A DNA stretch of 5,590 bases from Actinobacteria bacterium 13_1_20CM_4_69_9 (lineage in GTDB: Bacteria > Actinomycetota > Thermoleophilia > Gaiellales > Gaiellaceae), in assembly GCA_001920085.1 (NCBI GenBank), contig MNJC01000107.1, positions 6,758 through 12,347 of the forward strand, written 5' to 3'. Each line of letters begins with the position of its first letter. Position 1 is the first letter of the stretch. Shown here one piece after another: positions 5,025 to 5,590 of this stretch. Both the position numbers and the translations under genes were made by a program. The notes beneath the pieces were generated by a model that saw nothing but the letters and a program-made list of their open reading frames with translations, had not been told where the DNA came from and did no database searches.

Positions 5025-5590
5025 TTGCAGCAGGTCCGCCGCGCCCTTCCTCGACTCGACGCCATCCTCCAGATCACGCTGGTGATCGGGCTGGCCGAGG
5101 CCTACCGCCTGTTGCGCCGCCTGATCCCGACCGACTGGCCGCAGGCGGTCGCCAACGCGCACCACGTCTTCCGGCTCGAGCAGGTGTCGCACATTGCCTG
5201 GGAGCAGGGGATCCAGCAGTGGTTCCTGCAGTTCCCGACGCTCGTGCGCGGGATGAACTGGTTCTACCTCTCGAGCCACTTCGTCGTCACCGGCGTGTTC
5301 TTCGTCTGGCTCTACTGGCGCGACCGCGAGGGTTTCGCCGTCTTCCGCGACGGCTTCCTGCTCGCGACCGCGATCGCGCTCGTCATCCACTGGCGCTACC
5401 CCACGGCCCCGCCGCGGCTCGCGCAAATGGGGATCAAGGACACGATCGACCTGTACTCGGGCGTGAACATCGGCAGCCCCCATCACGAGCGGTTCTCGAA
5501 TCCCGTCGCGGCAGTGCCGAGCCTCCACGCCGGCTGGGCGGTCGCGGTCGGCGCCGGGCTCCTGCTCTACGCACGCAACTTCCTTGCACG
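5025..5590 (+). CDS. Membrane PAP2-family phosphatase/phosphotransferase, 3'-truncated
   Basis: From a TTG at 5025 the frame is open to the window end, giving 188 residues of an unfinished protein. Hydrophobic segments at about 12-30, 78-98, 109-124 and 170-186 indicate a polytopic membrane protein. Two PAP2 motifs are visible: WRYPTAPPRL at 123-132 and NPVAAVPSLHAGWA at 159-172, where H168 is the expected catalytic histidine in S-L-H. The last motif, with the second histidine and an aspartate, would be beyond the window. This arrangement recalls the PAP2_3 / inositolphosphorylceramide-synthase-like branch, whose bacterial members act on lipid phosphates or transfer phospho-headgroups; the substrate here is unknown. 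The gene is divergent from ppx with 38 bp between starts. Any -35 region would lie inside ppx. Family is well supported, exact reaction is not. Confidence 0.88.
   Translation, partial: MQQVRRALPRLDAILQITLVIGLAEAYRLLRRLIPTDWPQAVANAHHVFRLEQVSHIAWEQGIQQWFLQFPTLVRGMNWFYLSSHFVVTGVFFVWLYWRDREGFAVFRDGFLLATAIALVIHWRYPTAPPRLAQMGIKDTIDLYSGVNIGSPHHERFSNPVAAVPSLHAGWAVAVGAGLLLYARNFLA

Noticed and set aside
3626..5085. Long open frames opposite ppx (plus) and opposite the CBS gene (minus)
   Set aside because: They are Arg/Ala-rich shadows of ppx and the CBS gene, with no motif or ribosome site.
4983..5528. Minus-strand open frame opposite the PAP2-like gene
   Set aside because: The plus strand encodes clear PAP2 motifs and membrane helices here; the minus frame is charged and featureless and would overlap the ppx start.
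1..5590. Mobile element, CRISPR array, toxin-antitoxin or defence system
   Set aside because: I saw no transposase, integrase, regularly spaced repeats or known defence motif. The tRNA-Leu has no partial 3' duplicate in the window that would mark an integration site.

Overview
The window is GC-rich chromosomal DNA, with codon third positions dominated by G and C and frequent GTG/TTG starts. It most resembles a high-GC actinobacterium, plausibly a deep branch such as Thermoleophilia. The evidence is a tRNA-Leu without an encoded CCA, a short Ppx/GppA protein of actinobacterial type, a small CsbD-like protein, and TAnnnT boxes placed 6-7 nt before GTG starts, as in leaderless genes. The lineage is inferred from style, not proven. 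I see no mobile element, CRISPR array or defence system, and no sign of horizontal transfer.

Layout, left to right. Minus strand, 1-1310: a 3'-truncated rmuC preceded by a 65-residue CsbD-like stress-protein gene. The small gene has a good sigma70-type promoter (1412-1441, minus). Its predicted start point falls at the base of a very stable UUCG-capped hairpin followed by six T residues (1361-1405), so the transcript appears to carry a terminator at its own 5' end. Plus strand, 1523-2233: a membrane-anchored, histidine-rich extracytoplasmic protein of unknown function. Its stop codon directly abuts the 3' end of a minus-strand tRNA-Leu(UAA) at 2234-2322. Plus strand, 2346-4036: a complete glutamate dehydrogenase gene overlapping (GTGA) a two-CBS-domain gene. 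Minus strand, 4021-4986: a Ppx/GppA exopolyphosphatase whose 3' end overlaps the CBS gene tail to tail by 16 bp. Plus strand, 5025 to the window end: a membrane PAP2-type phosphatase/phosphotransferase, divergent from ppx and 3'-truncated.

How the parts fit. The glutamate dehydrogenase and CBS pair is the clearest functional unit: an ammonia/2-oxoglutarate enzyme translationally coupled to a likely adenine-nucleotide-sensing module. Ppx (polyphosphate or ppGpp-type phosphate metabolism) and the CsbD-like protein are compatible with a stress or starvation theme, but they are separate transcription units. No multi-gene novel system is evident. The points most worth checking are the hairpin-terminator at the CsbD-like transcript start, the interlocked promoters between tRNA-Leu and gdh, and the His-rich exported protein.
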